The notes: generated by a model from the letters alone, not told the origin. DNA of 64,000 nt from Cecembia calidifontis (GCF_004216715.1 NZ_SGXG01000001.1:682001-746000), one strand, 5' to 3'. Numbered from the stretch's first letter, positions 17,274 to 27,075 are shown. Numbers and translations are program-made.

Positions 17274-20081
17274 ATGAGGAAACATTTATACCTTTTATTT
17301 TTAGCTGTTTTATTTTTTGGAATTGCAGAAGCCCAAACCTGGAGAAGATTAGGAGGTTGGGGCAATCAATACACCGGAATTGTATGGGTCAATGAAGAGG
17401 TGGGGTACATCTCAGGCAATCAGATCATTTTAAAAAGCATTGATGGAGGCCTCAGCTGGGTGGAACAACAAGCCCCTCTAAAAACAAGAATGTTGGCAGT
17501 AGATTTTTTCAATGAAAACATTGGAATGATGGTAGGTGAAAATGGCCATATTTTCAGGACAAACAATGGGGGAAATACATGGGAATTGTTGAACATTGGG
17601 AGTAATGTACGCTTAAATAAAATTAAGTATGTCACACAAACGCGGATTTACATTGTTGCAGATAACGGAGAGGTGTACCGCTCCTCGGATTCCGGAAATT
17701 CTTGGCTGAGGCAAAGTGTAGGAACAGTTGCCGACCTCCGGAGCCTTTACTTTGTCAATGCTGACACCGGCTATATCAGTTCAGCCAATGGAGAAATTAT
17801 CAGGACTTTTAACGGAGGTAACAGTTGGAACCTGAGAACTACCGGTCAGAATCAAGGTCTAAACGATGTGTATTTTGTCAATGGACTTTTAGGCTATGCC
17901 GTGGGAAACAGGGGCACCATACTCCGAACCACCGATGCCGGAATTACATGGACGCAGATTACATCCGGAACCGAGAGAAATCTTCTGTCGGTCAGTTTCA
18001 GTAGGGCCAATACCAATATCGGAGTAATCACCGGAGAAAACGCTACTATCCTCAGGACAACAAATGCCGGACTAAACTTTGGAGGCATCAATGTCAATAA
18101 CCAGGAGACCTATTCGGATATTGCTTTCCGGACCAATTCCAATGTGGTATTTAGTACCGGCACCAACGGCTTTTTGCTATCTTCTGCCAATGCAGGAGCA
18201 AGCTGGACACTGAGACTTTCAGGACGTGAAGTAGACTACACCGCAACAGAATTCAAAACTGACAGAATTGGATACATCACGGGTGAAAATGGCAGATTTT
18301 TCTTTACAAATAATGGAGGAACCACATTCAATGACAGGTCCAGGCCTGTTTCCAATAAATTCAATCACCTGTTTTTTACCACAAATGCACTTGGGTATGT
18401 CTGTGGGGACGGCGGCATCCTTTTAAGAACCACAAATTCCGGAACCAACTGGACCTCCCTGAACCCTGGAACTACAGAAAACCTCAACGGATTGTTTTTC
18501 TTCAATAACAACCTTGGCTATCTCGTTGGAGACAAAGGATTTTTGGCAAGAACTGCAGATGGGGGTGTAAACTGGGAAAAAGTTGATCTGGGTACTAACA
18601 CTGTTAATTTTCAAAGACTGGCATTTTTCGATCAGGAATCTGGAATTCTCATAGGGAGCAACGGATATGTCAGCATCCTTGAAAATGAGGTTTGGAGGCA
18701 GATTCCTCTTCCAAGCACGGTAAGATTTACAGATATCTCTATTTTGGATGAAACGAGCGCAGTAATCGTGGGTCAATCAGGTACGGCTTTTAAAACAACG
18801 GATAAAGGATCAACCTGGGCTTCTCTAAACCTGCCATTTTCAGAAAATTTGAGTGCAGTAGAATTCTTAGATGAAGAAGTGGGATTCATTGCAGGGGAAC
18901 GAGGACTTATTTCCCAAACCAAAGATGGCGGGGTTTCATGGGAAAAATTTATAACAGCTACTTTTCAGGACTTTTCAGGGCTTAGTTTTGGAACCCTAAG
19001 CAATGGTTTTGCGGTAGGTGAGAATGGTACATTTTTCACGTACGACTGCCAGGTTCCTGAACAGCCCACACTCATATTTGGTGAAAGCAATGTTTGTTTG
19101 AGTACACAGACCTACACGGTTCAGGAAGTGCTTGGCCTCGATATGGAATTTGAGTGGAGGGTAGACGGAGGAAGGATCATTGAAGGACAAGGAACAAGCA
19201 GGATTGTGGTAGAATGGGAAATTCCTGGAAGAAATGCAGTATTAGTAAGAGGCAAAAATTTCTGCGGAAACAGTGGCACTACCGGGCTTGAGGTAATCGT
19301 ATCTACCACACCGAGACAAATCAACACCATTTTAGGAGAAGGGGCAGTTTGTATTGGAACTTCTGAGGCTTACTCAGTCGATGCTGTTTTGGGAACAGTC
19401 TTTGTATGGGAGGTTAACGGAGGGAATATCCTTGAAGGACAGGGAACCAACAGGATCCTGGTTCAGTGGAGCAATACCGGTAACAGAACAGTAAGAGTCA
19501 CTCCTAATAACCCTTGCGGAACAGGGCCTTCCACCACAAAAGAAATTCTGGTAACAACTCCTCCTGCCCAGCCATCTCCAATCTCAGGTCCTGAACGGGT
19601 TGGTTTAACGGAAGAAATCTATAGCGTCAACAATGTTCCTGAAGTGAATTTCCAATGGACCATCAGTGGTCAGGGGGGAAGAATAATTTCCGGTCAGGGT
19701 ACCCATAGGGTCACCATCAGATGGGAAAGAGAAGGTGATTTTACGCTCAAGGTAACTCCAATGAATGGATGCAACGAAGGAGAAGCTTCTGAAATTTCCG
19801 TGAATGTAAATATCATCACTTCCATCGAAAGGGAAAGAGAAGGAATTCATAAAATCAATATTTACCCAAATCCATCACAAGGTGATTTTACTTTGGACCT
19901 TGCCGGAACAGGTCATGTACAGCAAATACGTATCATCAATGCATACGGACAAGAATTGAATAGTGTAAGACCCGAAAATGGATTGAATCAGTACCAGTTT
20001 AGAAACCTTCCTAAAGGGCTTTACACTGTACTTATTCAGACAAGGGAAAAAGAATATGCCCATAAGGTATTGGTAAGGTAA
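17274..20081 (+). CDS. YCF48-like beta-propeller protein with PKD-like domains and T9SS type A sorting signal
   Basis: The 935-residue exported protein has a signal peptide to about residue 20 (FFGIAEAQ). About 590 residues of repeated YCF48/BNR-like units follow, each around 43-45 residues, with DxGxxW-type motifs (SIDGGLSW, TNNGGNTW, SSDSGNSW, TTDAGITW, TADGGVNW and others). Then come three PKD-like beta-sandwich units (FEWRVDGGRIIEGQGTS, FVWEVNGGNILEGQGTN, FQWTISGQGGRIISGQGTH). The C terminus (about 855-935) is a type IX secretion domain starting INIYPNPSQGDF and ending GLYTVLIQTREKEYAHKVLVR. It is therefore predicted to be secreted through the outer membrane by the T9SS and attached to the surface or released. 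Ligand unknown. Confidence 0.9.
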   Translation: MRKHLYLLFLAVLFFGIAEAQTWRRLGGWGNQYTGIVWVNEEVGYISGNQIILKSIDGGLSWVEQQAPLKTRMLAVDFFNENIGMMVGENGHIFRTNNGGNTWELLNIGSNVRLNKIKYVTQTRIYIVADNGEVYRSSDSGNSWLRQSVGTVADLRSLYFVNADTGYISSANGEIIRTFNGGNSWNLRTTGQNQGLNDVYFVNGLLGYAVGNRGTILRTTDAGITWTQITSGTERNLLSVSFSRANTNIGVITGENATILRTTNAGLNFGGINVNNQETYSDIAFRTNSNVVFSTGTNGFLLSSANAGASWTLRLSGREVDYTATEFKTDRIGYITGENGRFFFTNNGGTTFNDRSRPVSNKFNHLFFTTNALGYVCGDGGILLRTTNSGTNWTSLNPGTTENLNGLFFFNNNLGYLVGDKGFLARTADGGVNWEKVDLGTNTVNFQRLAFFDQESGILIGSNGYVSILENEVWRQIPLPSTVRFTDISILDETSAVIVGQSGTAFKTTDKGSTWASLNLPFSENLSAVEFLDEEVGFIAGERGLISQTKDGGVSWEKFITATFQDFSGLSFGTLSNGFAVGENGTFFTYDCQVPEQPTLIFGESNVCLSTQTYTVQEVLGLDMEFEWRVDGGRIIEGQGTSRIVVEWEIPGRNAVLVRGKNFCGNSGTTGLEVIVSTTPRQINTILGEGAVCIGTSEAYSVDAVLGTVFVWEVNGGNILEGQGTNRILVQWSNTGNRTVRVTPNNPCGTGPSTTKEILVTTPPAQPSPISGPERVGLTEEIYSVNNVPEVNFQWTISGQGGRIISGQGTHRVTIRWEREGDFTLKVTPMNGCNEGEASEISVNVNIITSIEREREGIHKINIYPNPSQGDFTLDLAGTGHVQQIRIINAYGQELNSVRPENGLNQYQFRNLPKGLYTVLIQTREKEYAHKVLVR

Positions 20082-20097
20082 ACAACCAATACCTTAT
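20062..20097 (+). terminator. Rho-independent terminator overlapping the end of the T9SS gene
   Basis: The arms 20062-20073 and 20086-20097 form a perfect 12-bp stem with a 12-base loop followed by TTT. The left arm lies inside the last codons of the gene. Confidence 0.6.
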
Positions 20098-20288
20098 TTT
20101 ATATTCTGGCTGGCTTTCAAAACCCAGATTACCAAATTTTATTTTTTCAAAACCAAATAACTTGGTTTTTATTCTGTTTTTGTAAAACATACAGCAAGTT
20201 TTTGCGGAATATTCAAAATTTTATTTTATGTTAACCCTTGACAATTAAGCGCGATTTTTGGTGATTTGCATCCATAAACCCTAATATA

Positions 20289-21539
20289 ATGGAGAACAGA
20301 TATTTTCACCCAGAAAGCCTTATGATGTCGCATGGCTATAAGCCTGCGCTTTCCGAAGGAGCAATCAAATGCCCCATATTTCAGACCTCCACTTTTGTCT
20401 TCAATTCTGCAGAAGAAGGAAAGGCATTTTTTGAAGTGGCCTACGGTCAGCGTGAAAAAGCCCCTAATGAAGAGTTAGGTTTGATTTATTCAAGATTAAA
20501 CAACCCTGACCTACAGATTCTGGAAGAACGGCTATGCCTCTGGGATGGTGCTGACGAATGTGCGGTCTTTGAAAGTGGAATGTCTGCCATTTCAACTGTC
20601 ATGCTGGAGTTTTTACGTCCCGGGGATGTATTGCTTTACAGTAAACCTGTTTATGGAGGAACAGATCATTTCATCAATAAAGTATTGCCTGAATACGGCA
20701 TACACGGCATAGGATTTACCAGCAATCAATCGGCAGAAGATTTAATACATGACATTAAATCAAAGGGATTGGGAGAAAAACTGAAGATGGTGTATGTTGA
20801 GACACCTGCTAATCCTACCAATGCATTATTTGATTTAGAATTATGTAGAAAAGTTGCCGATGCATTTTCTTCCGAAAGTAAGGAAGTGGTGGTCTGTGTA
20901 GACAATACCTATATGGGGCCCCTTTGGCAACACCCACTTAAGTTTGGTGCTGATTTGGTAGTGTATTCCGCTACCAAGTACATTGGAGGCCATTCTGACC
21001 TGATTGCCGGGGCTGTTCTAGGAAGGTCAAAATACATGAAGCGTGTAAGGACGTTAAGGACATTTTTGGGAAATATGGCGGGTCCTTGGACGGGTTGGTT
21101 ATTGATGCGGAGTTTGGAAACACTTAAGGTAAGGATGACACAGCAGGCAGAAAATGCCGTCAAAGTCGCCGAATTTTTGAAAAACCACCCTAAAGTCGAG
21201 AAAGTATATTACTTAGGACATTTGGAGCCTGGAACTTCCCAGCATGCCATCTTCAAAAAACAACTGTTTTCTGCAGGAGCCATGCTCTCATTTGATATCA
21301 AAGGAGGGGAAAAAGAAGCCTTCAAATTTCTGAATAGCCTTAAACTGATCAAGTTGGCTGTTTCTTTGGGAAGCACAGAGTCTTTGGCAGAGCATCCAGA
21401 AACCATGACGCACAGTGATGTGTCTGAAGAAGACAAAAAGACAATGGGCATTACAGAAAAATTGATCCGCTTATCGGTTGGGGTAGAGCATTATTCTGAC
21501 ATTATCTGGGATATTGAACAAGCCCTTGAAAAAGCATAA
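20289..21539 (+). CDS. Cystathionine gamma-synthase-family PLP enzyme
   Basis: This 416-residue protein of the Cys/Met metabolism PLP family has the PLP lysine at K230 in SATKYIGGHSD, the cofactor aspartate at D205 (VDNTYMGP) and a YSRLNNPD segment at 67-74. Members catalyse gamma-replacement (cystathionine gamma-synthase), gamma-elimination (methionine gamma-lyase) or related reactions on sulfur amino acids. Sequence alone does not tell which; the late LGSTESLAEHPETMTHSDVS block is shared by both. The insertion REKAPNEELGL near residue 55 resembles the distinct 'cystathionine gamma-synthase family' of Bacteroidetes. It is monocistronic, with terminators on both sides. Confidence 0.88.
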   Translation: MENRYFHPESLMMSHGYKPALSEGAIKCPIFQTSTFVFNSAEEGKAFFEVAYGQREKAPNEELGLIYSRLNNPDLQILEERLCLWDGADECAVFESGMSAISTVMLEFLRPGDVLLYSKPVYGGTDHFINKVLPEYGIHGIGFTSNQSAEDLIHDIKSKGLGEKLKMVYVETPANPTNALFDLELCRKVADAFSSESKEVVVCVDNTYMGPLWQHPLKFGADLVVYSATKYIGGHSDLIAGAVLGRSKYMKRVRTLRTFLGNMAGPWTGWLLMRSLETLKVRMTQQAENAVKVAEFLKNHPKVEKVYYLGHLEPGTSQHAIFKKQLFSAGAMLSFDIKGGEKEAFKFLNSLKLIKLAVSLGSTESLAEHPETMTHSDVSEEDKKTMGITEKLIRLSVGVEHYSDIIWDIEQALEKA

Positions 21540-21545
21540 AAAAAG

Positions 21546-21579
21546 AAAAGGCCGGCACCTAAAATTGGACCGGTCTTTT
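21546..21579. terminator. Bidirectional terminator between the PLP-enzyme gene and the GNAT gene
   Basis: The arms 21546-21555 and 21570-21579 pair over ten positions (one G-T) and are flanked by A- and T-runs, serving the converging genes. Confidence 0.7.
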
Positions 21580-21580
21580 T

Positions 21581-22120
21581 TTATTCAAACTTCTCTACCT
21601 CTTCCCTTAAAAGGACAAATTGAAATAAATCTCCAACGATTCCATCTTTGATGTAGGCATGTCTTAGTATGGCCTCTGGCTCAAATCCAGCATTTTCCAA
21701 CACTTTCATAGAAGGAACATTATTATCAAAAACCTGGGCATAAATCCTTTGAATCTGCGGGAATTTTGACAATGCATATTCCGTAAATAGGATCACCGCT
21801 TCCGTAGCAATGCCTTTTCCCCAGAAGGGCTCTCCTATCCAGAAGCCCAATTCCATATTGGTCCTTAATTCATTTTTCCCAATTTCACAGCCAACAGACC
21901 CTGCCAGTTCTCCAGCAAATTCAATTGCAAAATTTTGAGCCGGGTTAAACTTGTAATTGTACTCTATCCAATGTCTTGCATCATGAATAGTATAAGGATG
22001 AGGGAAGCTGTCCCGTAAATTTTTGGCAATTTTGAGGTTATTGGCCAAAGGGTATAACTGATGAAAATGGTCATCATTCCATGTCACCAAACTGATATTT
22101 CTTTTACCTTCAATTTTCAT
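21581..22120 (-). CDS. GNAT-family N-acetyltransferase (RimJ/RimL-like)
   Basis: The 179-residue protein has the GNAT fold. The acetyl-CoA-binding segment is ELGFWIGEPFWGKGIATEAV, with the pyrophosphate-loop GKGIAT around residue 103. The downstream IYAQVFDNNVPSMKVLENAGFEPEA block is typical of the RimJ/RimL branch. These enzymes acetylate ribosomal-protein N termini, antibiotics or small amines; the substrate is not evident. It is a single gene facing the PLP enzyme. Confidence 0.88.
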   Translation of the reverse strand: MKIEGKRNISLVTWNDDHFHQLYPLANNLKIAKNLRDSFPHPYTIHDARHWIEYNYKFNPAQNFAIEFAGELAGSVGCEIGKNELRTNMELGFWIGEPFWGKGIATEAVILFTEYALSKFPQIQRIYAQVFDNNVPSMKVLENAGFEPEAILRHAYIKDGIVGDLFQFVLLREEVEKFE

Positions 22121-22287
22121 CCAAACAGGATTTATCTTTCTTGAAGATAAGTTCCTTTATTCTGATTCGTCACAAAAAGTGGGAAGTTTTTTACGAAAAT
22201 CCCAAATTTAGGTCTTAAAGGAAAAAATCTTTAAAATTTTACAAAAATCAGGTATTTTCAATCCTAATTTTTGGAGGAATGATCTAC

Positions 22288-23364
22288 TCATTCCTCCATA
22301 CCTGAGCTTTTCATTTTCTCTACGTTCTCAGCAAATCTCAAAGCGGAAATGAACTCTTCAATATTTCCATCCATGACATCAGGGAGATTATATACGGTTT
22401 TATTGATTCTATGATCAGTTACCCTACTTTGTGGATAATTATAGGTCCTGATCTTATCAGATCTGTCTCCACTAGCCACCATCGACTTCCTCTGTGCACC
22501 TACTGCCTCATTGTGCTTGGCCAATTCAATTTCATATAAACGCGAACGAAGTACCTTTAAGGCCTTTTCAAAGTTCTTGATCTGGGATTTTTCATCCTGA
22601 CAGGTTACTACCAAACCGGTGGGGATATGGGTAAGCCTGACCGCAGAATAAGTGGTGTTAACCGATTGACCTCCTGGACCTGAAGAACAAAAGGTATCTT
22701 TTCGGATGTCATTCATATTGATCTCTACCTCCACTTCATCCATTTCAGGCAAAACAGCCACTGTGGCTGCAGAGGTATGCACCCTGCCTTGAGTTTCGGT
22801 GGCAGGTACCCTTTGTACCCTATGGACACCGGATTCATATTTGAGCATACCATAAACATCTGCCCCGCTGACAGTGCTGATGATCTCTTTGTAACCACCG
22901 GAAGGCCCAAAGGTCAAATCCAAAACGGTCAGCTTCCAGCCTTGCTTGTCACAAAAACGCTGATACATCCTGAAAAGGTCCCCTGCAAAAATCGCCGCCT
23001 CATCACCTCCGGTTCCAGCCCTTATTTCAAGGATGCAGTCTTTGGAATCATTAGGATCCTTAGGTATAAGCTGCTGTTTAAGCTGTTCTTCAAGCTCTTC
23101 TTGCTTTACTTTCAATTCCTCCAACTCCTGCTTTGCCATTTCCCTGAAATCCGGATCTTTCTCTTTCTCCAAAATTTCCTTGGTGCTGGCCAAGTTATCC
23201 ATGACCAATTTATACTCATCATACAGCCCAACGATCTTTTCCAAGTCCTTGTACTCTTTGGTAAGCTTAGTATACTTACTCATATCGGACATGGAATCAG
23301 GCTGAATGAGCAGTTGGCCTAATTCTATAAATCTATCCTTAAGTGCTTGTAATTTTTCAAGCAT
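22288..23364 (-). CDS. prfA: Peptide chain release factor 1
   Basis: The protein has 358 residues, normal for RF1. The stop-codon recognition tripeptide PAT is at 187-189 (RVPATETQGR), which identifies RF1 (UAA/UAG) rather than RF2 (SPF). The catalytic GGQ is at 231-233 (SSGPGGQSVN), and its glutamine triggers peptidyl-tRNA hydrolysis in the ribosome. The N-terminal coiled-coil domain (about 1-100) is complete. It has a -7 box at 23387-23394, 22 bases before the ATG. There is no frameshift site, as expected for RF1. Confidence 0.97.
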   Translation of the reverse strand: MLEKLQALKDRFIELGQLLIQPDSMSDMSKYTKLTKEYKDLEKIVGLYDEYKLVMDNLASTKEILEKEKDPDFREMAKQELEELKVKQEELEEQLKQQLIPKDPNDSKDCILEIRAGTGGDEAAIFAGDLFRMYQRFCDKQGWKLTVLDLTFGPSGGYKEIISTVSGADVYGMLKYESGVHRVQRVPATETQGRVHTSAATVAVLPEMDEVEVEINMNDIRKDTFCSSGPGGQSVNTTYSAVRLTHIPTGLVVTCQDEKSQIKNFEKALKVLRSRLYEIELAKHNEAVGAQRKSMVASGDRSDKIRTYNYPQSRVTDHRINKTVYNLPDVMDGNIEEFISALRFAENVEKMKSSGMEE

Positions 23365-23386
23365 ATGTAACGTTCTTTTTGAATGG

Positions 23387-23394
23387 CAAAATTA
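23387..23394 (-). promoter_or_regulatory. -7 box upstream of prfA
   Basis: On the minus strand this reads TAATTTTG, an exact TAnnTTTG match, 22 bases from the prfA ATG. Confidence 0.45.
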
Positions 23395-23572
23395 GTAAAA
23401 TATATCAAACGGCTAATGCCGGGCCCGGAATGATATGGAGCAACGGACATTTGCAGTAAATTTAAACCAGAGGGTTCATGAGTTATCTTAAAGGAGTTAA
23501 TTCCAAAAACAAATGCCAATTCTTTGAGGGAATTGGCCTTAATAAAGAGAAAACTTTTTGCTTTCCTAAAAA

Positions 23573-23839
23573 CTACTGCAGAATGAGAAAATCCTGATAA
23601 CCTTGTTCTTCTCCCTGAGAAATTTCCAAATATTCAACCTGGGAATTGGGAGGCCCCAATCGCAACCAAGACTGCATAGCCAAAATGGAATGAAGTTCAC
23701 CTTCTATTTCCAAAGATACTGTTCCGTCATCTTCATTTTTCACCCAGCCTTTGAGGTCTAATTCAAGCGCTTTTTGTTGGGTATTTTTTCTGAAAAAAAC
23801 TCCTTGAACTTTGCCATGGACTTTGATCCGTCTGTTCAT
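23573..23839 (-). CDS. acyP: Acylphosphatase
   Basis: This 88-residue single-domain enzyme has the acylphosphatase loop GKVQGVFFRK with the phosphate-binding R17, and GWVKNEDDGTV with the catalytic N35. It hydrolyses acyl phosphates such as 1,3-bisphosphoglycerate or acetyl phosphate in the cytoplasm. Length is standard. A -7 box lies at 23878-23885. The 208 bases between it and prfA contain only the prfA promoter. Confidence 0.95.
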   Translation of the reverse strand: MNRRIKVHGKVQGVFFRKNTQQKALELDLKGWVKNEDDGTVSLEIEGELHSILAMQSWLRLGPPNSQVEYLEISQGEEQGYQDFLILQ

Positions 23840-23877
23840 TATTTTTTAAGGGTTATCACATTAGTGCGGTTCAAATA

Positions 23878-23885
23878 CAAATGTA
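23878..23885 (-). promoter_or_regulatory. -7 box upstream of acyP
   Basis: The minus strand reads TACATTTG, an exact TAnnTTTG match, 38 bases from the ATG. Confidence 0.4.
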
Positions 23886-24062
23886 TTAAACGTTTCTTTA
23901 TTTTCCGAATTTCTCACATATTTGGTTAGTACAATTTACAAGCGGAAAAATTAATATTTACGTGTGTTTGAACTTTAATTTTTCAAGATTTAGTTATAAT
24001 TAACTAAGAAAAACTCATTGTGATTAACAACGGTTTATTGATCATCACATACAGTTTTCGGC

Positions 24063-24284
24063 TTACAACTGGGACTTTGGCACATCTTCATACCATTTTT
24101 CCTCAAAGGTGGACTCTACCACAATGTCTGCTGTCAAGACCCTATACACCATCCAAATAATTGGCAATGGTGAAATGGAGAACATAAATAAAATCAATGC
24201 AGTATTCAAATTTGCATGGATGGCCGTTACAAACACAATCAGAAATGATGTAACCAGATAAACGGGAAATAAATAGTTTTTCAT
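24063..24284 (-). CDS. Small membrane protein, two predicted transmembrane helices
   Basis: The protein has 73 residues. Hydrophobic segments at about 4-25 and 28-48 predict a two-helix inner-membrane hairpin with a short charged C-terminal tail (EEKWYEDVPKSQL). I do not recognise a family. It is divergent from the VWA gene with 64 bases between start codons, so they may share a regulatory region. Function unknown. Confidence 0.65.
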   Translation of the reverse strand: MKNYLFPVYLVTSFLIVFVTAIHANLNTALILFMFSISPLPIIWMVYRVLTADIVVESTFEEKWYEDVPKSQL

Positions 24285-24348
24285 GATAATCAGGGATTTA
24301 TCTTTACAAAGTAAACCACAATTAGATTCATTTTGTTACAAGGTTGCT

Positions 24349-25449
24349 ATGAAAGGTTTCCGATTTACAAAATATATTCCGCCAAAGGATCCAGAGAAAA
24401 ACACCTTCGAAAACCTGTTCAATATTTTCCTTCAATTGGTCACTATGACCGGGGGAGATGTGGCAGAAGCGCTGTCCTGGTTGAGCAATCTGGACAAAAG
24501 GTATCAGCTAACCAATCCTAGTTATGGGATAGGTGACTTCATTGAGGACCTAAAGAGCAAAGGTTACCTAACTGAGGAAAACCAAAAGGGGGAAATCAAA
24601 ATCACTCCGAAAGCGGAACAAAGTATACGAAAAAATGCCCTAGAAGAAATTTTCGGAAAATTGAAACGGTCCAAAGGCGGACAGCATAAAACAACCCATT
24701 CGGGTCCAGGCGATGAAAAGGGGACGGATAGAAGGCCCTACAGCTTTGGGGATGGCCTTGACCAAATAGCCCTTACTGATTCTATACGAAATGCCCAGGT
24801 AAATCATGGCTTTTCAGGAGATTATCTGCTTACAGAGGATGACCTGGAGGTGGTGGAAAATGAATACAGAACCCAAACCTCTACTGTCTTGATGATTGAC
24901 ATCAGCCATTCTATGATATTATATGGAGAAGACAGGATAACCCCTGCCAAAAAAGTAGCCATGGCATTGGCCGAACTCATCAAGACCAGGTACCCAAAAG
25001 ACACTTTGGATGTGATCGTCTTTGGAAACGATGCCTGGCAGATTGAAATCAAAGACCTTCCCTATTTACAAGTGGGACCATACCACACCAATACTGTCGC
25101 AGGATTGGAACTTGCAATGGATTTGCTTCGGAGGAGAAAAAACCCTAACAAGCAAATTTTTATGATTACAGATGGAAAACCTACCTGTTTAAAAGTCGGG
25201 ATAAAATATTATAAAAACGCATTTGGCATTGACAGCAAAATTCTGAACGAAACCCTAAAACTTGCCGCCCAGTGTAGGAAATTGAAGATTCCAATCACCA
25301 CATTTATGATTGCCTCTGATCCTTACCTCAAAGAATTTGTAAAAGAATTTACCAAAGTCAACAATGGAAACGCTTATTACAGTAGTTTGAAAGGATTGGG
25401 AAATCTGATTTTTGAAGACTACAGAAGAAACAGGACTAAAAAACTCTAA
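24349..25449 (+). CDS. VWA-domain protein (MIDAS), partner of the downstream AAA+ ATPase
   Basis: I chose the ATG at 24349 (366 residues, MKGFRFTKY). The longer frame from 24283 overlaps the divergent gene's start codon and adds a segment with no obvious domain. A von Willebrand A domain fills the C-terminal half: the MIDAS motif DISHS is at 184-188 and MITDGKP lies downstream. Family members pair with MoxR or magnesium-chelatase-like AAA+ ATPases and work together as metal-insertion or protein-remodelling machines. The AAA+ gene starts two bases after this stop, which supports such a complex. Target unknown. Confidence 0.88.
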   Translation: MKGFRFTKYIPPKDPEKNTFENLFNIFLQLVTMTGGDVAEALSWLSNLDKRYQLTNPSYGIGDFIEDLKSKGYLTEENQKGEIKITPKAEQSIRKNALEEIFGKLKRSKGGQHKTTHSGPGDEKGTDRRPYSFGDGLDQIALTDSIRNAQVNHGFSGDYLLTEDDLEVVENEYRTQTSTVLMIDISHSMILYGEDRITPAKKVAMALAELIKTRYPKDTLDVIVFGNDAWQIEIKDLPYLQVGPYHTNTVAGLELAMDLLRRRKNPNKQIFMITDGKPTCLKVGIKYYKNAFGIDSKILNETLKLAAQCRKLKIPITTFMIASDPYLKEFVKEFTKVNNGNAYYSSLKGLGNLIFEDYRRNRTKKL

Positions 25450-25451
25450 AA

Positions 25452-26975
25452 ATGGAATACCACAAATTATCGTCCAAAGACTTATTGAAAATAAAAACCC
25501 TTGGAGAATTAAAGGCTTCAGGATATCAGCCCATTTCAATCAAGGAGGAGCTTAGAAAGAATTTGATTCATAAAATCAAGCAAAAAGAGCAGGTCTTTGA
25601 AGGGATTTGGGGGTATGAAGACACGGTTATCCCAGACATTGAAAGGGCCATTCTTTCCAAGCACAACATCAATTTGCTTGGGCTAAGAGGACAGGCCAAG
25701 ACCCGGATTGCAAGGATGATGACTCATTTATTGGATGAATACATTCCGGTAGTGCAAGGGTCTGAACTTAATGATGATCCATTAGCGCCCTTATCCTCTT
25801 TTTCCAAGGAATTGATCCATACCAAAGGTGATCAAACTCCCATTACCTGGTGGCATAGGGAAGACAGGTATACAGAAAAACTGGCCACACCTGATGTGTC
25901 TGTTGCTGACCTTATCGGAGATGTAGATCCCATCAAAGCCGCTACCCTTAAACTCTCCTACAATGATGAAAGAGTCATCCACTATGGACTGGTTCCCAGA
26001 TCCAATAGATCGATTTTTGTCATTAATGAACTTCCTGATCTTCAGGCAAGGATACAGGTAGCCCTTTTTAATATCCTACAAGAAGGAGATATACAGATAA
26101 GAGGGTTCAAATTAAGGTTGCCATTGGACATTCAATTTGTTTTCACTGCCAACCCTGAAGATTATACCAATAGAGGTTCTATTGTCACTCCCCTGAAAGA
26201 CAGGATAGAGAGCCAGATCATTACGCATTATCCAAAATCCATTGAAATAGGAAAAAGGATCACTGCACAAGAAGCCAGGCTGGAGGGAAAACCTGTAGAA
26301 AAAATCCATGTGCCTGAATTGATGCGGGACCTTATCGAACAGATTGCGATCGAGGCCAGGAAAAGTGAATATGTGGATGAAAAAAGTGGAGTTTCTGCCA
26401 GGCTCACTATTTCTGCTTTTGAAAATTTAATTTCTGCTGCAGAGCGAAGGCTTTACCTGAATGATGAAGAAGATACCGTGGTCAGGATTTCGGACCTTAT
26501 CGGTGTGATTCCAGCCATCACTGGAAAAGTGGAATTGGTATATGAAGGAGAACAGGAAGGTGCCGGCCTTGTCGCTTACAACCTGATCGGTAAAGCCATC
26601 AGGACACTGTTCACGGACTATTTCCCTTCCCCGGAACAAAAGAAGAAAGAAAAGGAAGGCAACCCTTATGTAATTCCTTTGGCCTGGTTTGGAGAAGGAA
26701 ATACTTTGGATATTTTGGCTTCCACTAGCAATAAAGACTACAAAAGCAGTCTACATAAAGTCCCCGGATTGGAAAACCTGGTCACCAGCATGGTCAAGAA
26801 CTTACCAGAAAAGGAAAAAGAATTTTACATGGAATTCCTGCTTCACGGGCTATCTGAATATAGCCAATTAAGTAAAAAACTCCTGGATACCGGCATGCAG
26901 TTCAAAGACCTGTTCAGCTCCATGTTTGACATGGGTGCATCGGATGAGGATTTTGATGAAGAAGATGGGTTTTAA
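25452..26975 (+). CDS. Magnesium-chelatase/MoxR-like AAA+ ATPase
   Basis: The 507-residue AAA+ protein has a Walker A variant GLRGQAKT (77-84), in which the usual last glycine before lysine is alanine. At the Walker B position it reads IFVINEL (188-194), with asparagine where the family consensus has aspartate. The later segments VALFNILQEGDIQIRG and FTANPEDYTNRGSIVTPLKDRIES match the ChlI/MoxR group, including the sensor-1 asparagine and an arginine region. It probably forms a hexamer that acts with the VWA protein encoded two bases upstream. No tetrapyrrole or bacteriochlorophyll genes are nearby, so metal chelation into chlorophyll is unlikely. Confidence 0.88.
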   Translation: MEYHKLSSKDLLKIKTLGELKASGYQPISIKEELRKNLIHKIKQKEQVFEGIWGYEDTVIPDIERAILSKHNINLLGLRGQAKTRIARMMTHLLDEYIPVVQGSELNDDPLAPLSSFSKELIHTKGDQTPITWWHREDRYTEKLATPDVSVADLIGDVDPIKAATLKLSYNDERVIHYGLVPRSNRSIFVINELPDLQARIQVALFNILQEGDIQIRGFKLRLPLDIQFVFTANPEDYTNRGSIVTPLKDRIESQIITHYPKSIEIGKRITAQEARLEGKPVEKIHVPELMRDLIEQIAIEARKSEYVDEKSGVSARLTISAFENLISAAERRLYLNDEEDTVVRISDLIGVIPAITGKVELVYEGEQEGAGLVAYNLIGKAIRTLFTDYFPSPEQKKKEKEGNPYVIPLAWFGEGNTLDILASTSNKDYKSSLHKVPGLENLVTSMVKNLPEKEKEFYMEFLLHGLSEYSQLSKKLLDTGMQFKDLFSSMFDMGASDEDFDEEDGF

Positions 26976-26991
26976 TCCGCCGAACTAAAAT

Positions 26992-27025
26992 AAATCCCCT
27001 TCTCACTTTTGGAGGGGATTTTTTT
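26992..27025 (+). terminator. Rho-independent terminator after the VWA/AAA+ operon
   Basis: The arms 26992-27000 (aaatcccct) and 27013-27021 form a nine-base-pair stem. The right arm runs into seven consecutive T. Confidence 0.75.
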
Positions 27026-27075
27026 ATTACCCCTATAAAACTTAAATTGTTGTTGGGAAATAGATTGTCTGAATC

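Noticed and set aside
25452..26975. Magnesium chelatase for chlorophyll synthesis
   Set aside because: Similarity is only to the AAA+ module; no tetrapyrrole or photosynthesis genes occur in the window and the partner is a general VWA protein.
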